The notes beneath the pieces were generated by a model. It did no database searches. It was not told where the DNA came from and worked only from the letters and a program-made list of their open reading frames with translations. This document shows positions 55,211-63,824 of a stretch of DNA of 64,000 nt, piece after piece. Source of the stretch: CAXQZM01 sp965229645 (GTDB lineage Bacteria; Pseudomonadota; Alphaproteobacteria; UBA7985). Location of the stretch: assembly GCA_965229645.1 (NCBI GenBank), contig OZ245893.1:1240001-1304000 (forward strand), read 5' to 3'. Every line of letters starts with the position of its first letter. The first letter of the stretch is position 1. The translations under genes and the position numbers were made by a program.

Positions 55211-55553
55211 AGCAAATCCTCCAAAGATTAGATTGAGTGTTGAGTTTGATCCCTGGTGTAAAACACGGACGGGGGTATACGAGTGCTAGGATTGGGCACC
55301 ACTTGGAGTTACGGCTTGGGTGCCTGCGGAAAATGTCATGGTGCTGAGTCCTAAAAAAGAGCTCGTTTGACGCTTCATTTGGGTACTGGCCGCAAAGCCG
55401 ACATCTGTCTTGACCCGCTTGCGTTCGTCATTTAGCGCCGCGATATCCGCTGGTCATCCCTTCGCCCACCGACGCATGTTTGAGGGCTGGGTTCCGCACG
55501 ACAATTTCACCCATCGCAGACCGCGACCGCCCGAACCTCAAAAAAGCCAATCC
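55211..55553. other. Intergenic region at the prophage boundary
   Basis: About 340 bp containing a 56-codon minus-strand frame (55286-55453) and the upstream region of the polymer operon. No promoter or terminator could be assigned with confidence. Confidence 0.45.
55286..55453 (-). pseudogene. Possible C-terminal remnant of a phage gene
   Basis: Open on the minus strand between TGA (55454-55456) and TAG (55286-55288): ADIAALNDERKRVKTDVGF followed by a Ser/Thr-rich tail. No start codon near the beginning. It is upstream of, and in the same direction as, the collar gene, so it may mark the edge of the prophage remnant. Confidence 0.35.
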
Positions 55554-56969
55554 ATGCCCTCTTTTCTAAAGTACTTGATCCTAGTTCCTCTTGCCCTTCC
55601 GAGTGAGGCGCAAGCCTACCTGGACCCTGCCTCGGGGAACGCGCTCGGGGCCCTGGTCGCGGCGCTCTTTACCTCGGCGGCTTTCTTCTTTCGCTCCGCC
55701 TTTTACCGGATCAGCGCGCTCATCTCGGGCAGCGAACCCGCGAATGCGCCAACGCCACAATCCTCAAGCGAACCGCCAATCTTGCTATTTTCCGAAGGGC
55801 TCACCTACTGGTCAACGTTCCAGCCCATCGTGGAGGAGCTTTTGGCGCGCGGAGTGACTTTTTCCTACCTCACCCTCGACCACCACGACCCAGGCCTACT
55901 GATCGACACCCCCCAAATGCACGCCAAGCTCGTGCCGCGTAATCGGGCTGGGTTCGCCAAAATCCAGCAAACCCAAGCACGAGTCATGCTCAGCACAACG
56001 CCGAATATTGGTTGCCCCGACTACCCTCTGCAACGCCCTCCGCGAGTCAAAGATTTGGTCCATGTGTTCCACGCCATGGCCAACGTATCGTGCTACCGCA
56101 AAGGCAGCTTGGATTTTTACGACAGCGTCTTGATGATGGGCCCGCACGAGGAGGCGCCGATTCGCCTCGTCGAGCACGCCCGGGGTTTGAAGACGAAACG
56201 CCTCCTCCCCGCAGGCTTGCCTTATCTAGAGGTTCTGCACGATCAACGGCACAACCCGTCGGCAACCTCAACCGAACAGGCGTCCGACGGTCAGTTCGAC
56301 ACGGCCCGAACCACGGTTCTGATCGCCCCTTCCTGGGGCCCCAAGAGCTGCCTGTCGGAATATGGCACCGACTTTATCAAAGGTCTTGCCGTCGCGGGCT
56401 ACAACATCCTTATTCGTCTGCACCCTCATTCGCACAGCTTTGAACCCGAACAAGTGCAACAGTGGAAAGATGCCCTGCAAGGGATCGATGCAATCCAATG
56501 GGACACCCATGCCCTCGGCACGCACGCCATGGCCCAAGCGCAAATTCTTATTTCAGACACCTCCTCCATTCGGTTTGACTTTGCCTTTGTCTACGAGAAA
56601 CCCGTCATCACTCTCCCCGTTTCTGCGGCTAGTCAAACGGATTTTGAAGGCGACTATATGGACCAGGTCTGGACCGAGACGATGGCACCCAGCCTTGGCA
56701 CCGTGGTCAAGCCCGAAGACCTGGGCGCTCTGCCTCAGATTGTGACCGACACCTTGGCGAAGTTCACGCCAGAACACTTGCAAGGCCTTCGCGAGAGCGC
56801 TGTTTCCAATTTCGGGTCCAGTTCCAAGGTCATTGTCGCTTATCTGGTCGATCAGGCCAAACACCTAAACCTGAGCGAAGCGGACCAAATCGCCAAAATT
56901 CACCAACTTTCCGCACGCCTGGAAGCGCTCGAAGCTGCGGTCCTAAACCCTCCAAAACCCACGACCTAA
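55554..56969 (+). CDS. TagF-like CDP-glycerol glycerophosphotransferase-family protein
   Basis: 471 residues from the ATG at 55554. The N-terminus has a hydrophobic stretch (SFLKYLILVPLALPSEAQA), a YLDPASGN motif and a second membrane helix (ALFTSAAFFFRSAFYRI), so the catalytic part is membrane-anchored. From about residue 80 it follows the TagF/CDP-glycerol transferase pattern: FSEGLTYWSTFQPIVEELL, LVHVFHAMANV, VLIAPSWGPKS, ILIRLHPHSHS and ILISDTSSIRFDFAF. In teichoic acid synthesis this family transfers phosphopolyol groups from CDP donors. The family HxGTPLK motif is absent. The next gene begins 6 bp downstream. Confidence 0.8.
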   Translation: MPSFLKYLILVPLALPSEAQAYLDPASGNALGALVAALFTSAAFFFRSAFYRISALISGSEPANAPTPQSSSEPPILLFSEGLTYWSTFQPIVEELLARGVTFSYLTLDHHDPGLLIDTPQMHAKLVPRNRAGFAKIQQTQARVMLSTTPNIGCPDYPLQRPPRVKDLVHVFHAMANVSCYRKGSLDFYDSVLMMGPHEEAPIRLVEHARGLKTKRLLPAGLPYLEVLHDQRHNPSATSTEQASDGQFDTARTTVLIAPSWGPKSCLSEYGTDFIKGLAVAGYNILIRLHPHSHSFEPEQVQQWKDALQGIDAIQWDTHALGTHAMAQAQILISDTSSIRFDFAFVYEKPVITLPVSAASQTDFEGDYMDQVWTETMAPSLGTVVKPEDLGALPQIVTDTLAKFTPEHLQGLRESAVSNFGSSSKVIVAYLVDQAKHLNLSEADQIAKIHQLSARLEALEAAVLNPPKPTT

Positions 56970-56975
56970 ACCGCC

Positions 56976-59753
56976 ATGTACCCCTATACTATCGGCTTCA
57001 TTGAAAGCTTCTTAGAACAAATTTACATGATCAGCGCCGCCGCAACGGGTTCGGTGTTCTTGTCGCTCTTGCTCCTGGCCGTCTTTGTTCGCCTAGTGAC
57101 CCAACCCCTGGCTCGGTCCACCGAGCAAATTGTACAGCACCAATCCAGTCTCGACCAAGTCCTGAACCAACAGGTTCATGTCATCAAGCAGCAGCTCCAA
57201 GGCGAGGACCTCCATCGCGCGATCGAGCGCCTATATCAGCGTTTTTCCTATTCGCCGCTCCTTGCGGTCCGAAGCCTGGCGGGTCTGGCCGTGCAGCTGC
57301 CCTTCCTTATCGCCGCCTACTACATGCTGGACACAACTTATGTCTTGGAAGGCACCAGTCTGCCCCTGATTGGGCCCCTAGACCGTCAAGATAAGGTCCT
57401 CTTTGGGGAAGCCAATTTGCTCCCCTTTGTCATGCTCGCCATTAATATCCTGGCACTGCGCCTGGCCTTGGATCAGAACCGAAGGCAAAATCGCCGAGGG
57501 ATCGTCATTGCCGTCCTATTCTTTCTGCTTCTCTACGACAAAGATGCTGGGCTCGTTCTGTACTGGACCTTGACCAACGCCTTGACGCTGATTTTCGCTC
57601 TCTACCACCGCTATGGACGCAAACCTGCGAGGTTTGCTGTCCGTATCCCGACGCCGAACCTCGCTCGCTTCCTCCTCTCCAATCACATATTGGCTCTAAT
57701 CAAATATTTTGTCGGCGCCACCTTGGCGATCAGTTGGCCAATGATCGACCTCATGTCAAAGAACGAGACGTTTTTCCTGGCGCATAGTTTCTCGCGCAGT
57801 TCGATTGTCGTGTTCCTGCTACTCCTAACGCTGGTTCCGACCCTTATTTTGTTTCTGTTCCGGGCCCTGATCACCCTTTGGTTACCGCGTTTTTTGACGC
57901 GCCTTGACTACGCGATCTCGTTCGGTTTGTTCTTGCTGTTTTCTCTATACCTGATCAACAACTCGTTCTTGGGCATGACGGGGCTGGACATTGAATCAAC
58001 TCTATTCTTCGTTCTGTCGATCCTCTTGGCACTACTCCTGCTCCAAATCGTTCAAACCCTGAACCTCAGGCACTTTCTCCCCTGGATATGCCTCTTGGCT
58101 TTGGTGCCCGCACTCAATTTCATCTACCGAGCTCCCTCATCATCCTTGTTCTCTGCCGCATCTCTTAGCATGCCCTACGATGACATTGAACTCCCCGACA
58201 CACCCGTCTTCATAATCATATTCGACGAGTTTTCAGGACTGACGTTGCAGACCTCTGGTCGCCAACTAAATGCTCAGCGCTACCCTGGCCTTGCCAAACT
58301 TTCGGAACACGCCGACTACTTCCCAAATAGCCTCAGCCCCACACACCAAACGACGGTCGCGGTCCCCAGTATAGCCTCTGGTGCTCTGTCCCATTCGGGC
58401 CTCAAACGCGACGACAATGTCCTCGACATGTTGCGGTTTGTTACCGATGTGAATGTTCAGAGTAGCGTCCTACCGTCGGATTTTACCCAATCGAGTTTAA
58501 ACTCTCTCAACGCAGACAGACAAGACCAGTTCAAGGCGGGTGTTGTTATGGACGACCTCTTGACGATCTATATCTACGCGATTGGCCACGGCAACTGGAC
58601 GCAACGTCGTCTTGGGGACTTCCCACAAGTTTGGGCAGGGCTTAGTAAACTAAATCTGTTCGCCAGAAAGGAACGGCCTACCCAAGTCGATGCAATGCAC
58701 CGAAGTCTTCGCTCCTACGCATCCTGGTTCGCAGATGTGAAGTCGGGGCAACCCTTGGCGCAAATCAACTTTCTTCATATGAAATTCCCTCACGCATACT
58801 ATGAAGTAACGGCCAAGGGCCGTCCTATTCAAAATTATAGGATTATCGAGGACACAAAGCGAGGGGAGGGATTTGATACCTTCGAGTCTCATCTCAATGT
58901 TCTTCACCATAACTATCTTCAACAAGCTCAAGCAGCCGACACCTTGATCTCAAATCTCATTGATGCCCTAAACGCCCGCGACCTATACGATGATAGCCTA
59001 ATTTTTGTCACCGCAGACCACGGGGTATCTTACTCATTGGAGGGGGGCAGTCGTCGAGTTCCAAAAAATGAAAGATCTTGGATCAACCTCATACCCGTAC
59101 CCTTGTTTGTGAAGTACCCAAATCAGAAACAAGGCCGAACGATCGACTCAATGGTGACAACCCTCGATATAGCTCCAACGCTCTTATCCGTTTTGGGCAT
59201 TGAGGCACCGTGGGACATGCATGGAGAGACATTGCAGAACCAGTCGATTGGACAGGACTCTCGCTCTGTCCCCCATGTTGCTGATTTCGACACCCATGGC
59301 TCCAAGTTCTATGACCTTGCCCTTGATACTATCAATCGTTCGATAGACTTATTCACCGAAGAGGGACCCATAGCTGAGGTCACTGTTAACTACACAGGCA
59401 ACTCGGCTTATAATTCTCTCTTGGGCAAAAGCGTTCAGGACGATCAGGTCACGGCGTCAGATTTGACGTTCTCGCCTCTGGATACGGTGTTCAAGGGCGA
59501 AATTACCTTCACTGGAATTCTAAAAGATGCGACAGGTGATGCGATCGACGACGCGGTGCTGGCCATAAGTCAAAATGGCACAATCGTGTCCCTTACCATG
59601 TCTGGACGCGCCAGGGATCGACATGGATACGTCCCTTTCTCCCTTCCCGAACTCGAAACAATCGACGCGCCGCGAGAGCTAAAAATGTTTGAAGTAAAGC
59701 GCGATGCAGATGGCAACTTCGCCCTGAACTTCATCACCGATCTACGCGGTTAG
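56976..59753 (+). CDS. YidC/Oxa1-like domain fused to sulfatase/LTA-synthase-like domain
   Basis: 925 residues. The N-terminal third reads like YidC/Oxa1: a membrane helix (VFLSLLLLAVFVRLVTQPL), a charged helical pair (VLNQQVHVIKQQL, DLHRAIERLYQRFSYSPLLA), GLAVQLPFLIAAYYML, then FLLLYDKDAGLVLYWTLTN. About four to five further membrane helices follow. From about residue 405 a sulfatase/alkaline-phosphatase-fold domain starts: VFIIIFDEFSG (metal Asp/Glu at about 415), SPTHQTTVAVPSIASG with the likely nucleophilic Thr, and FVTADHG at about 678. A beta-rich C-terminal domain closes the protein. Uninterrupted in one frame. The sulfatase half probably acts outside the membrane as a phospho- or phosphonotransferase. 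Confidence 0.82.
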   Translation: MYPYTIGFIESFLEQIYMISAAATGSVFLSLLLLAVFVRLVTQPLARSTEQIVQHQSSLDQVLNQQVHVIKQQLQGEDLHRAIERLYQRFSYSPLLAVRSLAGLAVQLPFLIAAYYMLDTTYVLEGTSLPLIGPLDRQDKVLFGEANLLPFVMLAINILALRLALDQNRRQNRRGIVIAVLFFLLLYDKDAGLVLYWTLTNALTLIFALYHRYGRKPARFAVRIPTPNLARFLLSNHILALIKYFVGATLAISWPMIDLMSKNETFFLAHSFSRSSIVVFLLLLTLVPTLILFLFRALITLWLPRFLTRLDYAISFGLFLLFSLYLINNSFLGMTGLDIESTLFFVLSILLALLLLQIVQTLNLRHFLPWICLLALVPALNFIYRAPSSSLFSAASLSMPYDDIELPDTPVFIIIFDEFSGLTLQTSGRQLNAQRYPGLAKLSEHADYFPNSLSPTHQTTVAVPSIASGALSHSGLKRDDNVLDMLRFVTDVNVQSSVLPSDFTQSSLNSLNADRQDQFKAGVVMDDLLTIYIYAIGHGNWTQRRLGDFPQVWAGLSKLNLFARKERPTQVDAMHRSLRSYASWFADVKSGQPLAQINFLHMKFPHAYYEVTAKGRPIQNYRIIEDTKRGEGFDTFESHLNVLHHNYLQQAQAADTLISNLIDALNARDLYDDSLIFVTADHGVSYSLEGGSRRVPKNERSWINLIPVPLFVKYPNQKQGRTIDSMVTTLDIAPTLLSVLGIEAPWDMHGETLQNQSIGQDSRSVPHVADFDTHGSKFYDLALDTINRSIDLFTEEGPIAEVTVNYTGNSAYNSLLGKSVQDDQVTASDLTFSPLDTVFKGEITFTGILKDATGDAIDDAVLAISQNGTIVSLTMSGRARDRHGYVPFSLPELETIDAPRELKMFEVKRDADGNFALNFITDLRG

Positions 59754-59761
59754 AGCTTATC

Positions 59762-59880
59762 CTATACCAGCGGCAATCATGATTGACCCATATGTTTGCG
59801 GGTATAAGGGTCGCGACTGCACCCCCCGAAGCGGCCCGAGATCAGCGCGAAGGCGCCTCGGGGTGAAGCGAAGGCCCAGA
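59762..59880 (-). repeat. MITE-like element, family 1, truncated copy f
   Basis: TATACCAGCGGCAATCATGA at the left, then GGTCGCGACTGCACCCC and GCGCCTCGGGGTGAAGCG; the distal end is lost. It lies between the two parts of the polymer/phosphonate operon. Confidence 0.65.
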
Positions 59881-59918
59881 CACCCCACGAACCCTCAAGA
59901 AATTCAGAGAGCAGGCAA

Positions 59919-61226
59919 ATGAATCCAACCAAACGAGTCTATGTCGGCATGAGCGCGGATATGTTGCACCATGGGCATATCAATATCATCAACGAAGCCG
60001 CCAAGCTCGGCCATGTCACGGTTGGATTGCTGACAGATCGGGCCATCGCGTCTTACAAGCGTTTGCCCTATCTGAATTTTGACGAGCGCAAGGCGGTGGT
60101 GGTCGCCATGAAAGGAGTCAGCCAGGTTGTGGCGCAGGAGACCCTAGACTATGTCCCCAACCTTGAGGCACTTAAGCCAGATATTGTCGTCCATGGGGAC
60201 GATTGGAAAACTGGTGTCCAATCGAAGGTACGCCAAAAAGTCATAGATACCCTCGCGTCCTGGGGCGGAAAATTGGTGGAAGTGCCCTACACCCCAGGCA
60301 TTTCCTCCACCAAACTCAATCAAGCCCTCAAGGCACAGGGCACAACCGCAGACCGCCGCCGCGGCCACCTTAAACGATTGCTCACGTCGCGCGACCTCAT
60401 TCGCGTTCTCGAAACCCACAGCGGCATTTCCAGTCTGCTCGCCGAAAATCTGGAGGTCGAGGTCAATAACCAGAGACGCAGCTTTGACGCGGTCTGGTCC
60501 AGTTCCCTGACCGATAGCACCAACAAAGGCAAACCCGACATAGAGGCTGTTGATACCTCAGACAGGGCCAACACTATCAGCTCGATTTTTGAAGTCACCA
60601 CCAAACCGATGATCTACGATGGCGATACGGGCGGCAAGCCCGAGCATTTTGCCTTCACGGTGCGAACGCTGGAGCGGCTGGGGGTCTCCGCCGTGATCAT
60701 AGAGGACAAAACTGGCCTCAAAAAGAACTCCTTGTTCGGCAATGAGGTGGCGCAAACCCAAGATAGCATCGAAGATTTCTGCGCTAAAATTCAGGTTGGC
60801 AAGCGAGCCCAAGTCTCCCATGATTTTATGATCTTTGCCCGCTGTGAAAGCCTGATTCTTGATAAGGGAATGGAGGATGCGGTCCAGCGCTGCACCGCCT
60901 ACTTGGCCGCTGGCGCCGACGGGATTATGATCCATTCGCGTAAAGAAGACGGCGCCGAAATTCGGGACTTTTGCCAGCGATACCAAGCATTCGGCCAAGG
61001 TCGCCCCTTGGTCGTCGTGCCCTCGTCCTTTGATCGCATCACGGAAACCGAGTTTGCCGCCATGGGCGTCAACATCGTCATATACGCCAACCACATGCTG
61101 CGCGCCGCCTATCCTGCCATGGCGAAAGTGGCCGAAACGATCTTGATGAACGAACGCGGCTTTGAGGCACGCGAGCATTGCATGTCGATCAAAGAAATCC
61201 TCGAAGTGATCCCTGGAACCAAGTAG
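59919..61226 (+). CDS. Cytidylyltransferase-phosphoenolpyruvate mutase fusion
   Basis: 435 residues. Residues 1-135 are a nucleotidyltransferase of the TagD/GCT type: VYVGMSADMLHHGHINII with HxGH at 18-20, then VHGDDWKTG and a closing ISSTKLNQ. From about 165 the protein is a PEP mutase: RDLIRVLETHSGIS, MIYDGDTGG (about 232-240), IEDKTGLKKNSLFGNE (about 261-276, mutase loop), IFARCESLI. PEP mutase makes phosphonopyruvate from PEP, the entry step to natural phosphonates. The fused cytidylyltransferase can make a CMP-phosphonate. The next gene overlaps its stop. Confidence 0.92.
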   Translation: MNPTKRVYVGMSADMLHHGHINIINEAAKLGHVTVGLLTDRAIASYKRLPYLNFDERKAVVVAMKGVSQVVAQETLDYVPNLEALKPDIVVHGDDWKTGVQSKVRQKVIDTLASWGGKLVEVPYTPGISSTKLNQALKAQGTTADRRRGHLKRLLTSRDLIRVLETHSGISSLLAENLEVEVNNQRRSFDAVWSSSLTDSTNKGKPDIEAVDTSDRANTISSIFEVTTKPMIYDGDTGGKPEHFAFTVRTLERLGVSAVIIEDKTGLKKNSLFGNEVAQTQDSIEDFCAKIQVGKRAQVSHDFMIFARCESLILDKGMEDAVQRCTAYLAAGADGIMIHSRKEDGAEIRDFCQRYQAFGQGRPLVVVPSSFDRITETEFAAMGVNIVIYANHMLRAAYPAMAKVAETILMNERGFEAREHCMSIKEILEVIPGTK

Positions 61227-62371
61227 TGCTCAGTCCTACCGCTTATCTGCGCATCCTACGCGACGCGGGCATCGCCTATTTCACGGGCGTTCCGGATAGT
61301 TTGCTGAAAGAAATCTGCGCCTGTATCACCGACACCCTCCCCCCAGAGCGTCATGTCATCGCCGCCAATGAGGGGGTCAGCGTCGGCCTGGCCCTTGGCC
61401 ACCATCTAGGTACAGGTGAATTGCCACTGGTCTATATGCAAAATTCGGGCCTGGGAAACGCGATCAATCCGCTGCTATCGCTCGCGAGCAATCAGATTTA
61501 TGGCGTCCCCCTCGTCCTTATGATCGGCTGGCGCGGCGAACCAGGCCATACGGACGAGCCCCAACACATGCACCAGGGGCGGGTCATGCTCGACATGCTC
61601 GCCGCCATGGACATAGAGTTTGATATTCTCTCGTCGAATATCGATGAGGCGCGCAAACAAACTTCGGCCCTGGCGCAAACCGCCCGCAAATCTCAAGCGC
61701 CCGTGGCGCTGATCGTTCGCAAGGGCAGCTTTGAAACCTATGAACCCCGCGCCAAAAAGCCCTCTGGTTCCTACACCCTAACGCGCGAGCAGGCGATTAT
61801 CAAAGCTGCGGACAGCCTGCCTCCTGGCGCCGTCGTGGTTGGCACAACGGGCATGCCAAGCCGCGAGATTTTTGAACATCGCGCACGAACAGGCATGGGT
61901 CATCATCGCGATTTTCTGACCGTTGGCGGCATGGGCCACGCAAGCGCCATCGCCCTGGGGCTTGCGGCAGGTCGCCCCGATCAAAGGGTCTATTGTTTTG
62001 ATGGCGACGGGGCGGTTCTCATGCACATGGGCAGCCTCGCCATAGCGGGCCAGTCTGGCGCTGGAAACCTGGTCCATCTTGTCTTCAACAACGCCATGCA
62101 CGGCTCGGTCGGCGGACAGCCGACTGTGGGCTTTCAGGTTGACTTTCGGGCCATCGCGCTAGCGTGCGGCTACACGGCCGCAACACTCGCAACCACCGCG
62201 CAGGAAATTGAGACCGCCCTTACCGTCGGCGCCCAAGCAAGCGGCCCCCACTTCATTGAAATCAGGGTCAAGGGCGGACATAGAGCAGATCTGGGCAGGC
62301 CCACGACGACGCCAGCGGAAAACAAGCGCGCCTTGCAAGCCTTTTTGCGCGGCGAAACTCCGGAGGCTTGA
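61226..62371 (+). CDS. Phosphonopyruvate decarboxylase
   Basis: 381 residues from a GTG that shares its G with the TAG stop of the mutase gene. ThDP-dependent decarboxylase of short type: GVPDSLLKEICACI at the start, AANEGVSVGLALGHH with the cofactor-activating Glu (about 46), WRGEPGHTDEPQHMHQG, GGMGHASAIALGLA and the ThDP motif DGDGAVLMHMG ... NN (about 258-290). It converts phosphonopyruvate to phosphonoacetaldehyde, pulling the unfavourable mutase step forward. Cotranscribed with its neighbours. Confidence 0.95.
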   Translation: MLSPTAYLRILRDAGIAYFTGVPDSLLKEICACITDTLPPERHVIAANEGVSVGLALGHHLGTGELPLVYMQNSGLGNAINPLLSLASNQIYGVPLVLMIGWRGEPGHTDEPQHMHQGRVMLDMLAAMDIEFDILSSNIDEARKQTSALAQTARKSQAPVALIVRKGSFETYEPRAKKPSGSYTLTREQAIIKAADSLPPGAVVVGTTGMPSREIFEHRARTGMGHHRDFLTVGGMGHASAIALGLAAGRPDQRVYCFDGDGAVLMHMGSLAIAGQSGAGNLVHLVFNNAMHGSVGGQPTVGFQVDFRAIALACGYTAATLATTAQEIETALTVGAQASGPHFIEIRVKGGHRADLGRPTTTPAENKRALQAFLRGETPEA

Positions 62372-62375
62372 GACC

Positions 62376-63524
62376 TTGGCACCTGCAACACCGCAAAGAA
62401 CCATTTCTGAATTTGGCGCGCTCGCTAGCGTAACGACGACAGTCCCAGAATTGCGCAACGAGCGCATTTTCCTTGTAACGGGCAAGGGCTCGTTCGAGGC
62501 GTGCGGCGCTGCTTCGGTCCTCTTGCCGCAACTGAAGGAGCGCACCACCCTTAGATTTCACGATTTTGAGGTGAACCCCAAGATCGAGGACGCGATCAGA
62601 GGCGCAACCCTTGCACGTAACTTCGCGCCAGAAGTGATCCTGGCCGTCGGCGGCGGCAGTGTCATGGACATGGCCAAACTCATCAAAGCATTCCTAAAAA
62701 CACCAGGCGATCCAGCACAAATCGCGCAAGGCCAAATCGCTGTTGCGGATCCACAAGTCCCCTTGATCGCCGTGCCCACCACCGCTGGGTCGGGCAGCGA
62801 GGCGACGCACTTTGCCGTGGTCTACATCGGGGCGCAAAAATTCTCGCTGGCCGCCCAGTGCCTCCTACCTAGCTGCGCGGTCTTGGATGGGTCGTTGATC
62901 AGCTCGGGCACCGCCTACCAAAAGGCCTGCAACGGCTTAGATGCCCTCGCCCAAGCCATTGAGAGCAGCTGGGCCTGCGGTGCCACGCCCGAGAGCCGAG
63001 CGACGGCTTTCCAAGCTGTTCACCTTGCGGCAATGCATCTAAAGCGCGTGGTGAACGGCCTCGCAACCCAAGTCGAGCTCCAGGCCATGCTGGAGGCCGC
63101 AAACCTCGCAGGTCAAGGCATCAACGTCTCCAAAACCACGGCGGCCCATGCTTGGTCCTACGGCATAACGAGCACCTATGGCGTCCCCCACGGCCACGCC
63201 GTTTGGCTCACCTTACCGCAGATATTTCAAGTCCACAGCACCGCCCCGCGCAGCGCCATCCTCCATCCAGGCGGCCTGGACGCTCTCAACACCATCATGA
63301 CACACTTAGGCGAACTTCTACACATGACCGACCTGGAACATAGCACCGCAGCCCTGCAATACAGGCTGCGCGACCTAGGGGTCACACCAAACTTAAGCGA
63401 GATCGGTGCCGACACACCCGAACAACGCAAGACCCTTTCGGTCCAAGTGAACCTTGAACGTCTCTCCAATAACCCCGTCCGCTTTGACGAACACGCCATT
63501 CGAAGAGTATTTGATTTACCGTAG
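62376..63524 (+). CDS. Iron alcohol dehydrogenase, likely phosphonoacetaldehyde reductase
   Basis: 382 residues from the TTG at 62376, which has GGAGG at correct spacing and begins 4 bp after the decarboxylase stop. Fe-ADH family: VGGGSVMDMAKLIK (about 91-104), TTAGSGSEATHFAV, NGLDALAQAIESSW, TAAHAWSYGITSTYGVPHGHAV with two His ligands. The DALAQAIES sequence carries Gln where many Fe-ADHs have His, as I recall for phosphonoacetaldehyde reductases. It would reduce phosphonoacetaldehyde to 2-hydroxyethylphosphonate. No transaminase to make aminoethylphosphonate is present nearby. Confidence 0.85.
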   Translation: MAPATPQRTISEFGALASVTTTVPELRNERIFLVTGKGSFEACGAASVLLPQLKERTTLRFHDFEVNPKIEDAIRGATLARNFAPEVILAVGGGSVMDMAKLIKAFLKTPGDPAQIAQGQIAVADPQVPLIAVPTTAGSGSEATHFAVVYIGAQKFSLAAQCLLPSCAVLDGSLISSGTAYQKACNGLDALAQAIESSWACGATPESRATAFQAVHLAAMHLKRVVNGLATQVELQAMLEAANLAGQGINVSKTTAAHAWSYGITSTYGVPHGHAVWLTLPQIFQVHSTAPRSAILHPGGLDALNTIMTHLGELLHMTDLEHSTAALQYRLRDLGVTPNLSEIGADTPEQRKTLSVQVNLERLSNNPVRFDEHAIRRVFDLP

Positions 63525-63565
63525 GCCCTCTTTTGCCGACGGAAGGTTCGTATGACCCGTCGGCA

Positions 63566-63763
63566 TATAACAGCGGCGATTGAGAATGACTCCTATGGTC
63601 GCTGTTATAGGGCCGCGACTGTGGCCCCCGCAGCGACCCAGAGACCAGCTACGAAAGCGCCTCGGGGTATAAGCGAAGGCCTCATCGGAGGCGAAACGCG
63701 AAGCGTTTTTGCCACGAGACACGAAACGGTCACAAAGTAGCAACTTTTATGACCGTTGGTATA
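63566..63763 (-). repeat. MITE-like element, family 1, copy g
   Basis: TATAACAGCGGCGATTGAGAA to ATGACCGTTGGTATA, reverse orientation, with CCTCGGGGTATAAGCGAAG and GGCGAAACGCGAAGCG core segments. Confidence 0.8.
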
Positions 63764-63824
63764 GGCTGCTCCCAAACAAGAGTCATTTGATTTTTCCGTT
63801 GGTTTTGTCTCCTGATTGCGAGGC

